Of a stretch of 64,000 nucleotides of DNA, positions 37,744 through 47,056 are shown piece by piece. Under the pieces are notes generated by a model that saw only the letters and a list, made by a program, of their open reading frames with translations, was not told where the DNA came from and did not search any database. The stretch comes from Planctomycetaceae bacterium (GTDB taxonomy: Bacteria; Planctomycetota; Phycisphaerae; UBA1845; UTPLA1), in contig CP030884.1 in the NCBI GenBank assembly GCA_006969385.1, forward strand, positions 4,582,249-4,646,248, given 5' to 3'. Each line of letters begins with the position of its first letter. Positions within the stretch are counted from its first letter, which is position 1. Position numbers and translations under genes: made by a program.

Positions 37744-38781
37744 ATGGCAAAACGCAAACCCGTTAGCATTCGAGACGTCGCCCGCGAGAGTAACGCCTCA
37801 CTTACCACTGTCTCGTTGGTTCTAAATAAGCGCGATGGCCGCATCAGTTCCGCCACGCGCGAGCGCGTGTTGAAGGCCGTCGACAAGCTGGGCTACGTAC
37901 CCAATCGCCTCGCCCAAAGCCTACAGGCTCAAAAATCCGGCTTTTTGGCGATACTCGTTCCCGAACTGCGCCACGTATTTGCGGACCCTTATTTTGGTGA
38001 GTTAATCAGCGCTATCGAAGAGGCGGCCAACGAAGCCGGCTACAAACTTCTGCTCGAAGTCGCACATAAACAAGACATCGAACAGAAGCGGCATGTAGAG
38101 CTGTTTCAGCGCCGGTTCGTCGATGGGTTACTGTGTTTGGGTTCCACCAATCGCGACGATTTCTTGGGCGATTTTGTCGGAAGCGATAACGCCGTCATCA
38201 TCGTGAACAACCACTTGCCCGCGTTGTCGTTGAACTCGGTTATGTGCGACTATCGCCAAGCCGGTGTGCTCGCGGCGGAGCATCTCATCGATTTGGGCCA
38301 CAAAGACATCGCCTACATTCACGGTGCGGCGGAAGTGCAAACTGCTTCCGATTTGCGCGAGAGTTTTGAAGCGCGCCTCGCTTCTTCCGGCATCAAAATG
38401 CCGAAGAATCACGCGGCCGACGGTCTCTATACCGAAGCCGGCGGCGCGGCGGCGGCGGCGCAGCTTTTGAAGACCAACCCGAATATCACGGCCATCATGG
38501 CGGGTAACGACAAGATGGCGATCGGGGCCATTGCGGGATTGAAGAATGCCGGTCTGTCGGTGCCGAAAGACGTAAGCGTGGTGGGTTGTGACGATTTGCA
38601 GCCGTCGCTTTATTCCGATCCACCGTTGACAACCATCCATACGCCACTCGATGAGGTTGGCCATCGCGCCTGCACCGCCGTCCTCGCCCTATTTGAAGGC
38701 AAGCAAGAACACGTTACGGAAACCCTGCCCGTCAGCCTGACGCTGCGCAACTCCACGTGCGGCCCGCGAAAAATCCGCTAG
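37744..38781 (+). CDS. LacI/GalR-family transcriptional regulator of the glucan cluster
   Basis: A 345-residue regulator. The N-terminal helix-turn-helix is classical (VSIRDVARESNASLTTVSLVLNKRDGRISSATRERVLKAVDKLGYVPN, about residues 7-55). The hinge helix NRLAQSLQ and a periplasmic-binding-protein-like effector domain follow (IPV-type strands, DNAVIIVNNH, AAEHLIDLGHKDIAYIHG, VVGCDDLQPSLY). It is the first gene of a plus-strand run of glucan genes and ends only 10 bases before the GH13 gene, so it is probably co-transcribed with it. Control by maltodextrins or a breakdown product is inferred from the neighbours. Confidence 0.92.
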   Translation: MAKRKPVSIRDVARESNASLTTVSLVLNKRDGRISSATRERVLKAVDKLGYVPNRLAQSLQAQKSGFLAILVPELRHVFADPYFGELISAIEEAANEAGYKLLLEVAHKQDIEQKRHVELFQRRFVDGLLCLGSTNRDDFLGDFVGSDNAVIIVNNHLPALSLNSVMCDYRQAGVLAAEHLIDLGHKDIAYIHGAAEVQTASDLRESFEARLASSGIKMPKNHAADGLYTEAGGAAAAAQLLKTNPNITAIMAGNDKMAIGAIAGLKNAGLSVPKDVSVVGCDDLQPSLYSDPPLTTIHTPLDEVGHRACTAVLALFEGKQEHVTETLPVSLTLRNSTCGPRKIR

Positions 38782-38791
38782 TATCGCGGAC

Positions 38792-41700
38792 ATGCGGTAC
38801 GAACCATACGACCCAAACCGTAGTCATCCGGCACACTTCAAGCATCCATCCTGGTTCAAGTATCGGGATCCGATGCATTGCGCCGTCGCGGTTATTACGC
38901 TGCTCGTATCTGCGGTCGGCTTCGCCGATGTTGCATCCGCCGACACCTACTCGATGGCCGGCACGTTTAATGGATGGCATCCGCGCGATGAATCGCGAGT
39001 ATTGGAAAAAGTCGCCCCCGATCAGTATGAGTCGGTTCGATTTTGGAAGCCGGGCACGTTTGAATTCAAGTTCGTTCGCGATGGCGATTGGCATCACAAT
39101 CTCGGTGTGACGAGCGACGGAAAACTGGCCCCCTCTGCGGGTGACATCGACCTGACTATCCCGATTCCCGGCGAATATCGCATTACGCTTGACACCAATG
39201 CCCTTACTTGGAAAAGCACCATGCAGTCTCCCACCAAGCCGCATGCCCTGTTTTCGCATCGTTGGATCGGCGGCAACGTCTTGCGACTCGATGCGGCCCG
39301 CGCGCTCGCGCGGAAAGCGCATCCGATTACAACATATCAATGGATGGTCGCGCTCGAGCAACAAGCAAACGTGCGCTGGGACTTGTCCGAAGGCGGCCGC
39401 GTCGCCGAAGTTACGGTTCTCAAGCCGGGAAATATCGACGTTCGTCTCGAAGTTTCCGATGGCTCGATGGTGGATCATATAGAGGTAAGGTTGTCAGTTC
39501 CGCAAGCGTACGAACTGACGCTAACGCATCAATCCTCGGTTGAAAGAGATTCACCGCGCGCCAAGCACATACTGTTTCCGATTGAAGGACATCGCTACGG
39601 CCATGTGCTTACCGATGTAGAAGCACAACACGATAGCGAAACCTCGCTGGTTGTTACCGACCCGTTCAAGGGAACGCAGTGCGTTGACCAAACGGTTAAC
39701 GCGAAAGATCTCTCTCAGAAGCTGGTTCTCTTCAACGACCTGACAAACAAGTTATCGATCACCGCCGACGGCTTTCACCATTTCCGCTACGTTGCCAAGG
39801 AATACGAAAAACAGGTCAAACCCACCGACATCGATCGCATAGCTGTGATAGCCGATTTCAATGGGTGGAATGTGGAGCGTACACCGTTGCGGGAAGTCGA
39901 ACCCGATATCTACGAAACAACCGCCCTGCTGCCGGACGGTCGCTACGAATACAAGTTTCTCGTTAACGGCGTCCACTACCTCGAAGACAAGTCCGCCGAC
40001 CCGCAATATCGCGACCCCGACGATCAGGGCGGCTTTAATAGCGGCTTTATCATCGGCCCCGACGCCAGCGCGCTGGGCCCGCCCCAGCCAAACCACATCA
40101 ACCTGCAAGCATTGCGACACGCCCCGACGGTTTCGACCGATTTTGCCTGCATGTCTTCGCAGATCGTAGACGTGACCGTGAAGACGCTCGCGAACGACGT
40201 GCAATCGGTTGCAATCATCTCGCCCGCGGCAGTATTCGACGGGCAAGACCGCGTCGACTTACGCAAAGCCGAGACGATTAACGGCTATGATTATTGGCGG
40301 GCACGCTTGAAGTCCGCCTCCGAGAATCTCGCTTACTTTTTCGAGTTCACCGATGGCGACGCGACGGCCTACCTCAGCGGTGATGGCGCAACGAATAACC
40401 GCGCGGCCGTAAAGCCGTGGCGGCGCAAGGTGCAGCCGACCTTCCCCACGCCCGACTGGGCCAAGCACGCGCTGTGGTATCAAATCTTTCCCGAGCGCTT
40501 CCGCAACGGCGACGCATCGAACGACCCACCGCGGACGGTCCCGTGGCAACACGAATGGTACAAGCCGTACAAGGCACCCGCCGATGTTGTGAAAGGCTCG
40601 CCCTACGACTTCAACGAATCCGGCAATTTCTACAGCTATATTTATGCGCGGCGCTACGGTGGCGACATTCAAGGCGTGCGCGAACAACTACCCTATCTGC
40701 GCAAGCTGGGCGTGACGGCCATCTACTTTAACCCGATCTTTCTGGCCCAAAGTCTGCACAAATACGACGCATCCGATTACCGTCATATCGATGATTTCTT
40801 CGGCGTGAAGAACAGCTTGAACGAGGTGAAGGGTGAAACGACCGACCCGAGCACCTGGCAATGGTCGGCAACCGATCGTGTGTTTTTGGAGTTCCTCGAA
40901 GACGCGCATGCCCAGGGCTTCAAGGTCATTCTCGACGGCGTGTTCAATCATGTGGGTCGTGATTTCTGGGCGTTTCGCGATGTGCTGAAGAATGGCAAGG
41001 ACTCACCCTACGCTGACTGGTTCGATATCGTGAGTTGGGAACCGTTTCAATATAAAGCTTGGGATGCCCCCAATGGTTCACTACCGCGTTTGAAGCACGA
41101 CGACGACTTAGGCCTCGCCCCAGTGGTGCGCGAACACATTTTCGCGATCACCCGTCGCTGGATGGACCCGAACGGGGACGGTGATCCGTCGGATGGCATC
41201 GACGGTTGGCGGCTCGATGTTGCTGAGGATATCAACGAGTACTTTTGGTCCGACTGGCGCAAGCTGGTCAAAGAGATCAACCCCGACGCCTACATCGTGG
41301 CGGAAATCTGGCACGAAGCACGCGAATGGCTCGACGGTCGCACCTTTGACGCCGTTATGAACTATCCCTTTGCCGAAGCCTGCCAGCGATTTTTCGTTAA
41401 TCACAAGAAGGCCAGCACGCCGCAACACTTTGCACGCGAGTTGGACAATACGCTGCATTGGTATCCCCCGCAGGTGACGCAAGTTTTGCAAAATTTGTTC
41501 GATAGCCACGACACCGACCGCGTCGCGTCGATGCTGATGAATCCCGATCTGGAATACGACAAGGCCAATCGTCTGCAGGATAACGGCCCGAATTACGACG
41601 CGTCGCGACCGACCGAGGCGGCGTATCAAAAACTCATGTTGATGGTCGGCATGCAGATGACCTTTCCGAACGCGCCGATGATCTATTACGGCGACGAACT

Positions 41701-42181
41701 CGGCATGTACGGTGCCGACGATCCATCCGATCGCAAGCCGATGTATTGGCCCGATCTGATGCCGTTTGACGATCCGGACGAGCGCATCCACGAAGAGCTT
41801 TTCCAACACTATCGTTTCATGATTGCGTTACGGAATACCTACGAGGAATTGCGGATCGGATCCTTCGCCGCCGTCGATCATGGCAGCAATCAGAATGTGT
41901 TTGTATTCACGCGCCGCCTGAATAACCAGATGGCATTGATCGCAATCAATCGCGGTGAGTCGGCGGCAACGATCAAGCTACCCGCACCTTGGAAAAACGA
42001 CACGGAACTCGTGCGCGTCGATCCGAATGGTGGCGCAGAACTGATTGAGGCCGTCGATCCTACAAAACGCGCGACGATTCAATTCGCGCCGGATGCCAAA
42101 GCGCTGCGCGTTGCGGATGGTCATATAACGCTCGAGATGAGTGGCCCTTACTCGATGATGGTCTGGGTCGAAAAGCGGTGA
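38792..42181 (+). CDS. Exported GH13 pullulanase/cyclomaltodextrinase-like enzyme
   Basis: A 1129-residue enzyme acting on alpha-glucans. Two CBM48/CBM20-like beta-sandwich modules are suggested by the recurring pattern AGTFNGWHPRDES (near residue 52) and ADFNGWNVERTPL (near residue 353), each followed by YEYKF or FEFKF. The catalytic barrel begins with HALWYQIFPERFRNGD. GH13 landmarks are VILDGVFNHVG (about 714), DGWRLDVAEDI with the nucleophile (about 807), YIVAEIWHE with the acid/base (about 836) and FDSHDTDR (about 903). The YQIFPERFxNGD start is typical of the neopullulanase/cyclomaltodextrinase group. A signal peptide begins at MHCAVAVITLLVSAVGF. The in-frame ATG 38873 is therefore a good alternative start that would remove 27 residues. 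Confidence 0.9.
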   Translation: MRYEPYDPNRSHPAHFKHPSWFKYRDPMHCAVAVITLLVSAVGFADVASADTYSMAGTFNGWHPRDESRVLEKVAPDQYESVRFWKPGTFEFKFVRDGDWHHNLGVTSDGKLAPSAGDIDLTIPIPGEYRITLDTNALTWKSTMQSPTKPHALFSHRWIGGNVLRLDAARALARKAHPITTYQWMVALEQQANVRWDLSEGGRVAEVTVLKPGNIDVRLEVSDGSMVDHIEVRLSVPQAYELTLTHQSSVERDSPRAKHILFPIEGHRYGHVLTDVEAQHDSETSLVVTDPFKGTQCVDQTVNAKDLSQKLVLFNDLTNKLSITADGFHHFRYVAKEYEKQVKPTDIDRIAVIADFNGWNVERTPLREVEPDIYETTALLPDGRYEYKFLVNGVHYLEDKSADPQYRDPDDQGGFNSGFIIGPDASALGPPQPNHINLQALRHAPTVSTDFACMSSQIVDVTVKTLANDVQSVAIISPAAVFDGQDRVDLRKAETINGYDYWRARLKSASENLAYFFEFTDGDATAYLSGDGATNNRAAVKPWRRKVQPTFPTPDWAKHALWYQIFPERFRNGDASNDPPRTVPWQHEWYKPYKAPADVVKGSPYDFNESGNFYSYIYARRYGGDIQGVREQLPYLRKLGVTAIYFNPIFLAQSLHKYDASDYRHIDDFFGVKNSLNEVKGETTDPSTWQWSATDRVFLEFLEDAHAQGFKVILDGVFNHVGRDFWAFRDVLKNGKDSPYADWFDIVSWEPFQYKAWDAPNGSLPRLKHDDDLGLAPVVREHIFAITRRWMDPNGDGDPSDGIDGWRLDVAEDINEYFWSDWRKLVKEINPDAYIVAEIWHEAREWLDGRTFDAVMNYPFAEACQRFFVNHKKASTPQHFARELDNTLHWYPPQVTQVLQNLFDSHDTDRVASMLMNPDLEYDKANRLQDNGPNYDASRPTEAAYQKLMLMVGMQMTFPNAPMIYYGDELGMYGADDPSDRKPMYWPDLMPFDDPDERIHEELFQHYRFMIALRNTYEELRIGSFAAVDHGSNQNVFVFTRRLNNQMALIAINRGESAATIKLPAPWKNDTELVRVDPNGGAELIEAVDPTKRATIQFAPDAKALRVADGHITLEMSGPYSMMVWVEKR

Positions 42182-42244
42182 GTCTTAAAATTCACGGTCA
42201 CAAGTTTCGGTCGCCGGTCTGGTTGCCGTTAAAATAGCTCGCTT

Positions 42245-45175
42245 ATGGAACCCCGGCGCTTCATCATCTATGCCCTCATCGTCGGCGCCATTCTTTACGT
42301 ACTATATCCTCACGTGCCCTCAACGCCTGATGTCGGCGAGCGCGAAGAGATCACCATCTGGTTCGGCGAAGTCACGCAAGGCCGCCACGACGATGTGGTC
42401 GACGCCTTCGAACGCCGGTTTAACGACTACCTTAAAACCCAAGACGCACAGTCGAACGGCTGGCGCATCACGCTGGGTTCGAGCGCGGTGCGGGCCAATC
42501 TGGAAGGCGAAGGCAACCCGCAGCGCCTGATGTGTGGTATTGCGGGTGGTGTGCCGCCCGAAGTCGTTGAGTACGATCGCTTCGCTATTTGCCAATGGGC
42601 CGCGCGCGGGGCGTTTCTCGATCTGAATCCACTGATCGAACGCGACCGCCAACGGCTCGATGAAGCGCGACAACAGCTCGCGCAACTGCAATCAGCAATC
42701 GCTCCTAACGACACCGAAATTGAAAGCGTACAAGCGCGCATTGCGCATCTCGAACAGTTCAATCTGGAAGCTGATGCTTTCTTCGATATGCCGTGGGCCG
42801 AGTGCCAATACAAGCCACCCGGCAGCACCGACCGCGCCGGGCAGTTTGGTATTCCGCACACGATGGACAACCGGGTGTTGTATTACAACCCCGACATGCT
42901 GTTGCAAGCCGGCATCGTCGATGCGGATGGAAGGCCGAAACCGCCCGATACTTGGGAAGAAATTCTGCGCAAACGCGCAGACATTGATGATGCGGACATC
43001 GGGCAGCGTGGCGAACAGTACGAAATCACCAGCAAAGCGGCGAACTTCCTAGCCGCCGGGCCCTCGGGCGTTCGACCGGGCGATTCCGTCGCGCACATCA
43101 GTGTTCGCGGCAATGTAACGCGCGCCATCGTCGAACGCGTCGTCGACCGCAATACAATCCTGGTGCGTTCGCCGTACACGCAACGGCAACTGGTGCTGCC
43201 GGAACGCGCGGGTCAACACATCAAGGTGTTCAGCGCCGACAGCGCCGCTATTCGACTTTCCCGTTGGGACGAGAACGGTCGCCTGCTATGCGTTGGCTTT
43301 GAGCCGCAACACGGTAATGCTTGGCTTTATTTATACGGTTGGTGCAACGGCGGTCGCTTCATGGTCGAAGAAAACGGTCGACCGCGCTGCAATCTGGCCT
43401 CGCCCGAGATCGTCGAAGCGTTGCAGTGGACGACGGATGTGTTTGACGCCCTCGGTGGGGCCGACCGGGTGGTGGCGTTTCGCAAGTCGTTTCAGGTGGA
43501 GGCGGAACACCCGTTTCTGAAACGTCAGATCGGGATGTTTCATAACGGCGACTGGTTTATTCGCGACATCCTGCGGTTCAAGCCGGATATGCCGTTTGGC
43601 ACGTGTCCGCCGCCGATCCCGGAAGCGAGATTTAAGGCCGGTGCCACCAAGATGAGTTGGGTCGCGGGCTTTGCCTATTGCATTCCGGCGACGTGTCCAC
43701 CGGATAAGCTCGACGCGGCGTGGGAATTTGTGAAGTTTCTCTCGTCGGTCGAAGGCGGGATGATCTTAAACGAACATGACGCACAGCGCGAACGGGCTCA
43801 GGGAAGGCGTTATGTTTCGCGTTTGAAATCCAACCGAGCCCTAAACGCCTATCAAATTGACAAATATATTAATATTCCATCGATGCCGCCGCGTATTAAG
43901 GCCGCAATGCAAACGCATCTGGATATGGTCGAACGCTGCCATTTTCGCCCGGTATCCCCCGCCGGTCAGGTGCTTTGGAACGCTCAAGCCGACGCACAGG
44001 ATTTGGCCTGGAGCCATAGCATGTCACCAGCCGAGGCGCTGCAGAATCAAGCCGCGCGGGTCGACCGCGCCTTGGCCGATTTCTATGAAGCGCCAACCAA
44101 CCCCACCAAGGTAAATTGGACGGCGCTGGTTGCCGGTTATCTCGCCCTGCTGCTCGCAACGGCGTTGTATCTTTATTTTCGTCATCGAAGTTTGCCGCGC
44201 AGTGAGCGCGCCGAAACACCGGAAGTGCGTGCCGGGCTCGCGTTTATTGCGCCGTGGCTGATAGGCTTTGTCGTCCTCAGCGGCGGGCCGATGGCGTTTT
44301 CGGCAATCATGAGTTTCACGGAATACGACGTCATCAACGACGCCACTTACGTCGGCCTCGACAACTATCGCGAGATGTTCACGGTCGATTGGGGCGGCCC
44401 CGACGCCGACGGCAAGGAGACGGTGCCCGCAGGCGTTCGCAAGGCGTTGATCAACACACTCTTCATGGCGTTGGGTTTGCCGTTTTTCTTAGCTATCGGT
44501 CTGGGCTTGGCGTTGCTGCTAAACGCGGGTGTACGAGGGTTACGCGTCTATCGCACGCTCTTCTTTATTCCCGCGATTATGCCCATCGTCGCGGCGAGCA
44601 TACTTTGGCTGTGGGTGTTCAATGCGCAGAACGGCTTGCTCAACTATGTATTGAATTTCCTTTACCTAAATCACGTGATCGAATGGCTAAACGTGAGCTT
44701 CGAATGGTTCAACCTGAGCCAACCGGTAGGCTGGCTCACCAATAAGTTCACATCGAAACCTGCGCTGATTATTATGACGCTTTGGACCGCCGGTAGCAGC
44801 ATGATCATTTGGCTCGCGGGTTTGAAAGATATTCCGCATCATCTTTATGAAGCCGCCGCCATCGACGGTGCCGGAGCCTTGCGCCGATTTTTTCGAATCA
44901 CGCTGCCGCTACTCTCGCCATACATCTTGTTCAACCTGATCATTGGCCTAATCAACACGTTTCAAATCTTCACGCAAGCGTACATCATGACGCCCAACGG
45001 TTATCCCGAACGGTCCACCTACTTCTATGTTTACAAGCTATTCGACGAGTGCTTCACCTATTTCCGGCTCGGCTATGGGGCGGCCATGGCGTGGGTCTTG
45101 TTCGTGATTTTGATCGTTCTGACGCTGTTCAACATGCGGTTGAGCAGAAAATGGGTCTTTTATGCAGGCGAGTAA
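42245..45175 (+). CDS. Fused substrate-binding protein and MalF-like permease of a sugar ABC importer
   Basis: A 976-residue fusion of two normally separate importer parts. Residues about 7-23 form an uncleaved membrane anchor. Residues about 35-600 are an extracytoplasmic sugar-binding protein (EEITIWFGEVTQGRHDDVVDAFERRF, GIPHTMDNRVLYYNPDML, SWVAGFAYCIPATC). It contains an internal coiled coil (about 139-165) and an inserted beta-rich segment at about 265-365. A membrane helix at about 620-645 leads into a MalF-type permease (LAFIAPWLIGFVVLSGGP, YRTLFFIPAIMPIVAAS) with the ATPase-docking EAA loop EAAAIDGAGALRRFFRITLPLLSP (about 872). The binding protein would be tethered at both ends beside its channel. 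The reading frame is unbroken, so the fusion is not an assembly artefact in any obvious way. Confidence 0.88.
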   Translation: MEPRRFIIYALIVGAILYVLYPHVPSTPDVGEREEITIWFGEVTQGRHDDVVDAFERRFNDYLKTQDAQSNGWRITLGSSAVRANLEGEGNPQRLMCGIAGGVPPEVVEYDRFAICQWAARGAFLDLNPLIERDRQRLDEARQQLAQLQSAIAPNDTEIESVQARIAHLEQFNLEADAFFDMPWAECQYKPPGSTDRAGQFGIPHTMDNRVLYYNPDMLLQAGIVDADGRPKPPDTWEEILRKRADIDDADIGQRGEQYEITSKAANFLAAGPSGVRPGDSVAHISVRGNVTRAIVERVVDRNTILVRSPYTQRQLVLPERAGQHIKVFSADSAAIRLSRWDENGRLLCVGFEPQHGNAWLYLYGWCNGGRFMVEENGRPRCNLASPEIVEALQWTTDVFDALGGADRVVAFRKSFQVEAEHPFLKRQIGMFHNGDWFIRDILRFKPDMPFGTCPPPIPEARFKAGATKMSWVAGFAYCIPATCPPDKLDAAWEFVKFLSSVEGGMILNEHDAQRERAQGRRYVSRLKSNRALNAYQIDKYINIPSMPPRIKAAMQTHLDMVERCHFRPVSPAGQVLWNAQADAQDLAWSHSMSPAEALQNQAARVDRALADFYEAPTNPTKVNWTALVAGYLALLLATALYLYFRHRSLPRSERAETPEVRAGLAFIAPWLIGFVVLSGGPMAFSAIMSFTEYDVINDATYVGLDNYREMFTVDWGGPDADGKETVPAGVRKALINTLFMALGLPFFLAIGLGLALLLNAGVRGLRVYRTLFFIPAIMPIVAASILWLWVFNAQNGLLNYVLNFLYLNHVIEWLNVSFEWFNLSQPVGWLTNKFTSKPALIIMTLWTAGSSMIIWLAGLKDIPHHLYEAAAIDGAGALRRFFRITLPLLSPYILFNLIIGLINTFQIFTQAYIMTPNGYPERSTYFYVYKLFDECFTYFRLGYGAAMAWVLFVILIVLTLFNMRLSRKWVFYAGE

Positions 45176-45181
45176 AAACGC

Positions 45182-46870
45182 ATGAGCTTAGGCCCCACCA
45201 AACCGCAGCGCGCCCTGTTACACGCGATCCTGATTGCCGGGTCGGTGGTGTTTCTGTTGCCGTACGTTTGGCTACTCGGCAGCAGTTGGAAACTCGATAA
45301 GGAAGTGCAATCGAGCGGACTGGAACTCTTGCCACAAATGCCGGAGCCGCGTCGCCGCAGCCCGTACATCGACCCGCGCACGTTTGAATTGAACAAACCC
45401 CGCGGCGCAATTGACGATGACTGGAATGGCTGGATTCGCGACGCCGCCGTTCAAGAGATTAGGACAGTCGTTACAGAGCGCCTCGGGGAACTCGATGGCG
45501 CATCGTCGCTTGATCAGGACGCATTGCTCGGCGAACTGACAGAGGGTGTCTTTGGTTACGTATCGAACATCCTTCCCCCGACGACATGGCGTCTGGACCA
45601 GACGGCATTGCGCGCCGCGCTTCGCAATGCCGTGACCGACCAGATGATCGACGATGCCCTCGACCGCAGCCTGCGGTATTTCGCCCTTGGCCAAATTCTT
45701 ATAAAAGATCAACGCTATCAAATTTACCCCGTTGGCACCGCCCGCGCGGCGCACCGCAATTGGAACGTTTCCGGGGGTAATGCCCGCATCACGCCCCGCG
45801 ATGTATTCGACCGCAGCGTTGCGGCGATCTCTTACGACCTGACGGACGAGGACGCGATCTTCGTAAGTTCAAAGTTCCCGCTGCCGTGCACGTGGAGCGA
45901 ATTCAAACGCATTAGCATTAGCTACCGTCGAGATCAAACGTGGCACGCGATGCAGGTCTTTCTCGAAATCAACGGCACGCGGTATGCGACCGTCCAACCG
46001 CAGTACTTAGGAGCCGATGATTTTGCCGAGGCGTCCTTTCAGTTGCCGAGCGGCGACGATCAACGGCTCTCGTCCAAGCTTTATACACTCGTAAAGCCCG
46101 TCGGCAGTGACGTTTCATACGATCACGGTGAAAACATCTTGCGGGTAACCGTGCAACTGAGCCGGTCGGATGTACCGCAGGCGCTGTACGCCAAGGGAAC
46201 GGAAAATTATCGCGAGGTGTTCAAGCGCGTGCCCTTCTTGCGTTACCTGTCGACCAGTGCATTCCTCGCATTGATGAACATCATCGGCACGTGCCTTAGT
46301 TGTTCGTTGGCGGCGTACGCATTCGCGCGGCTGCGCTGGCCCGGGCGCAGCTTCTGCTTCATCCTCGTTTTGGCCACGCTGATGATCCCGCCACAGGTTA
46401 CGATGATCCCGTCGTTCGTGATCTACAAACAACTGGGGTGGTACAACACGCTCGCGCCGCTATGGGCACCGGCATTTTTTGGTATCAACGCGTTCGCGAT
46501 ATTCCTGCTGCGCCAAGCGATGAAGGGCATACCGCGCGACTTGGAAGATGCCGCGCGGATCGACGGTTGCGGTTACTTCCGAACCTATTGGCACGTTGCG
46601 CTACCACTGATGAAGCCAACACTTGCGGCAATTAGCGTGTTCACGTTCATGTATGTCTGGAACGATTTTATGGGGCCGCTGATTTACGTGAACGATCAGC
46701 GGCTGTACCCCGCCGCGCTCGGCCTGTTCGCATTCATGGCGGGCCGCGAAGAACAGTTCACGTGGGTCATGGCGGCCTCGGTGTTAATGACGCTACCCGT
46801 CATCGCGATCTTCTTCGCGTTGCAGCGGTATTTCATCCAGGGCGTGGCGCTCACGGGCATGAAGGGATGA
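45182..46870 (+). CDS. MalG-like sugar ABC permease with a large periplasmic insertion
   Basis: A 562-residue permease, about twice the usual 280. The first membrane helix is at about 13-33 (ILIAGSVVFLLPYVWLLGS). The remaining helices begin only after residue 350 (STSAFLALMNIIGTCLSCSLAAYAFARLRWPG), with the EAA loop EDAARIDGCGYFRTYWHVALPLMKP (about 455). The 300 residues between, expected outside the membrane, have a helical part (DDDWNGWIRDAAVQEIRTVV) and a beta-rich part (FKRISISYRRDQTWHAMQVFLEING) that reads like a jelly-roll or carbohydrate-binding sandwich. It starts 6 bases after the fused MalE-MalF gene, so the two form one importer. No ATPase gene is near; a shared MsmX/UgpC-type ATPase elsewhere is likely. 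Confidence 0.88.
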   Translation: MSLGPTKPQRALLHAILIAGSVVFLLPYVWLLGSSWKLDKEVQSSGLELLPQMPEPRRRSPYIDPRTFELNKPRGAIDDDWNGWIRDAAVQEIRTVVTERLGELDGASSLDQDALLGELTEGVFGYVSNILPPTTWRLDQTALRAALRNAVTDQMIDDALDRSLRYFALGQILIKDQRYQIYPVGTARAAHRNWNVSGGNARITPRDVFDRSVAAISYDLTDEDAIFVSSKFPLPCTWSEFKRISISYRRDQTWHAMQVFLEINGTRYATVQPQYLGADDFAEASFQLPSGDDQRLSSKLYTLVKPVGSDVSYDHGENILRVTVQLSRSDVPQALYAKGTENYREVFKRVPFLRYLSTSAFLALMNIIGTCLSCSLAAYAFARLRWPGRSFCFILVLATLMIPPQVTMIPSFVIYKQLGWYNTLAPLWAPAFFGINAFAIFLLRQAMKGIPRDLEDAARIDGCGYFRTYWHVALPLMKPTLAAISVFTFMYVWNDFMGPLIYVNDQRLYPAALGLFAFMAGREEQFTWVMAASVLMTLPVIAIFFALQRYFIQGVALTGMKG

Positions 46871-47056
46871 CGCCGATTCTCGCTGCGGCGGTCGAAACTA
46901 CGGGTTTACCGGTCGGGCCCATGCCAAACGCGCAATTCCAATTGACCCGCAACTATCGCCGTGATAAAATGTTTTACTGTGGATTTTGGGCTCACCGTTA
47001 CCGACGAATGAAACTGTTGCAACGGTACTGGCTGGCTAGCTGAAAGGACGAAGTTC

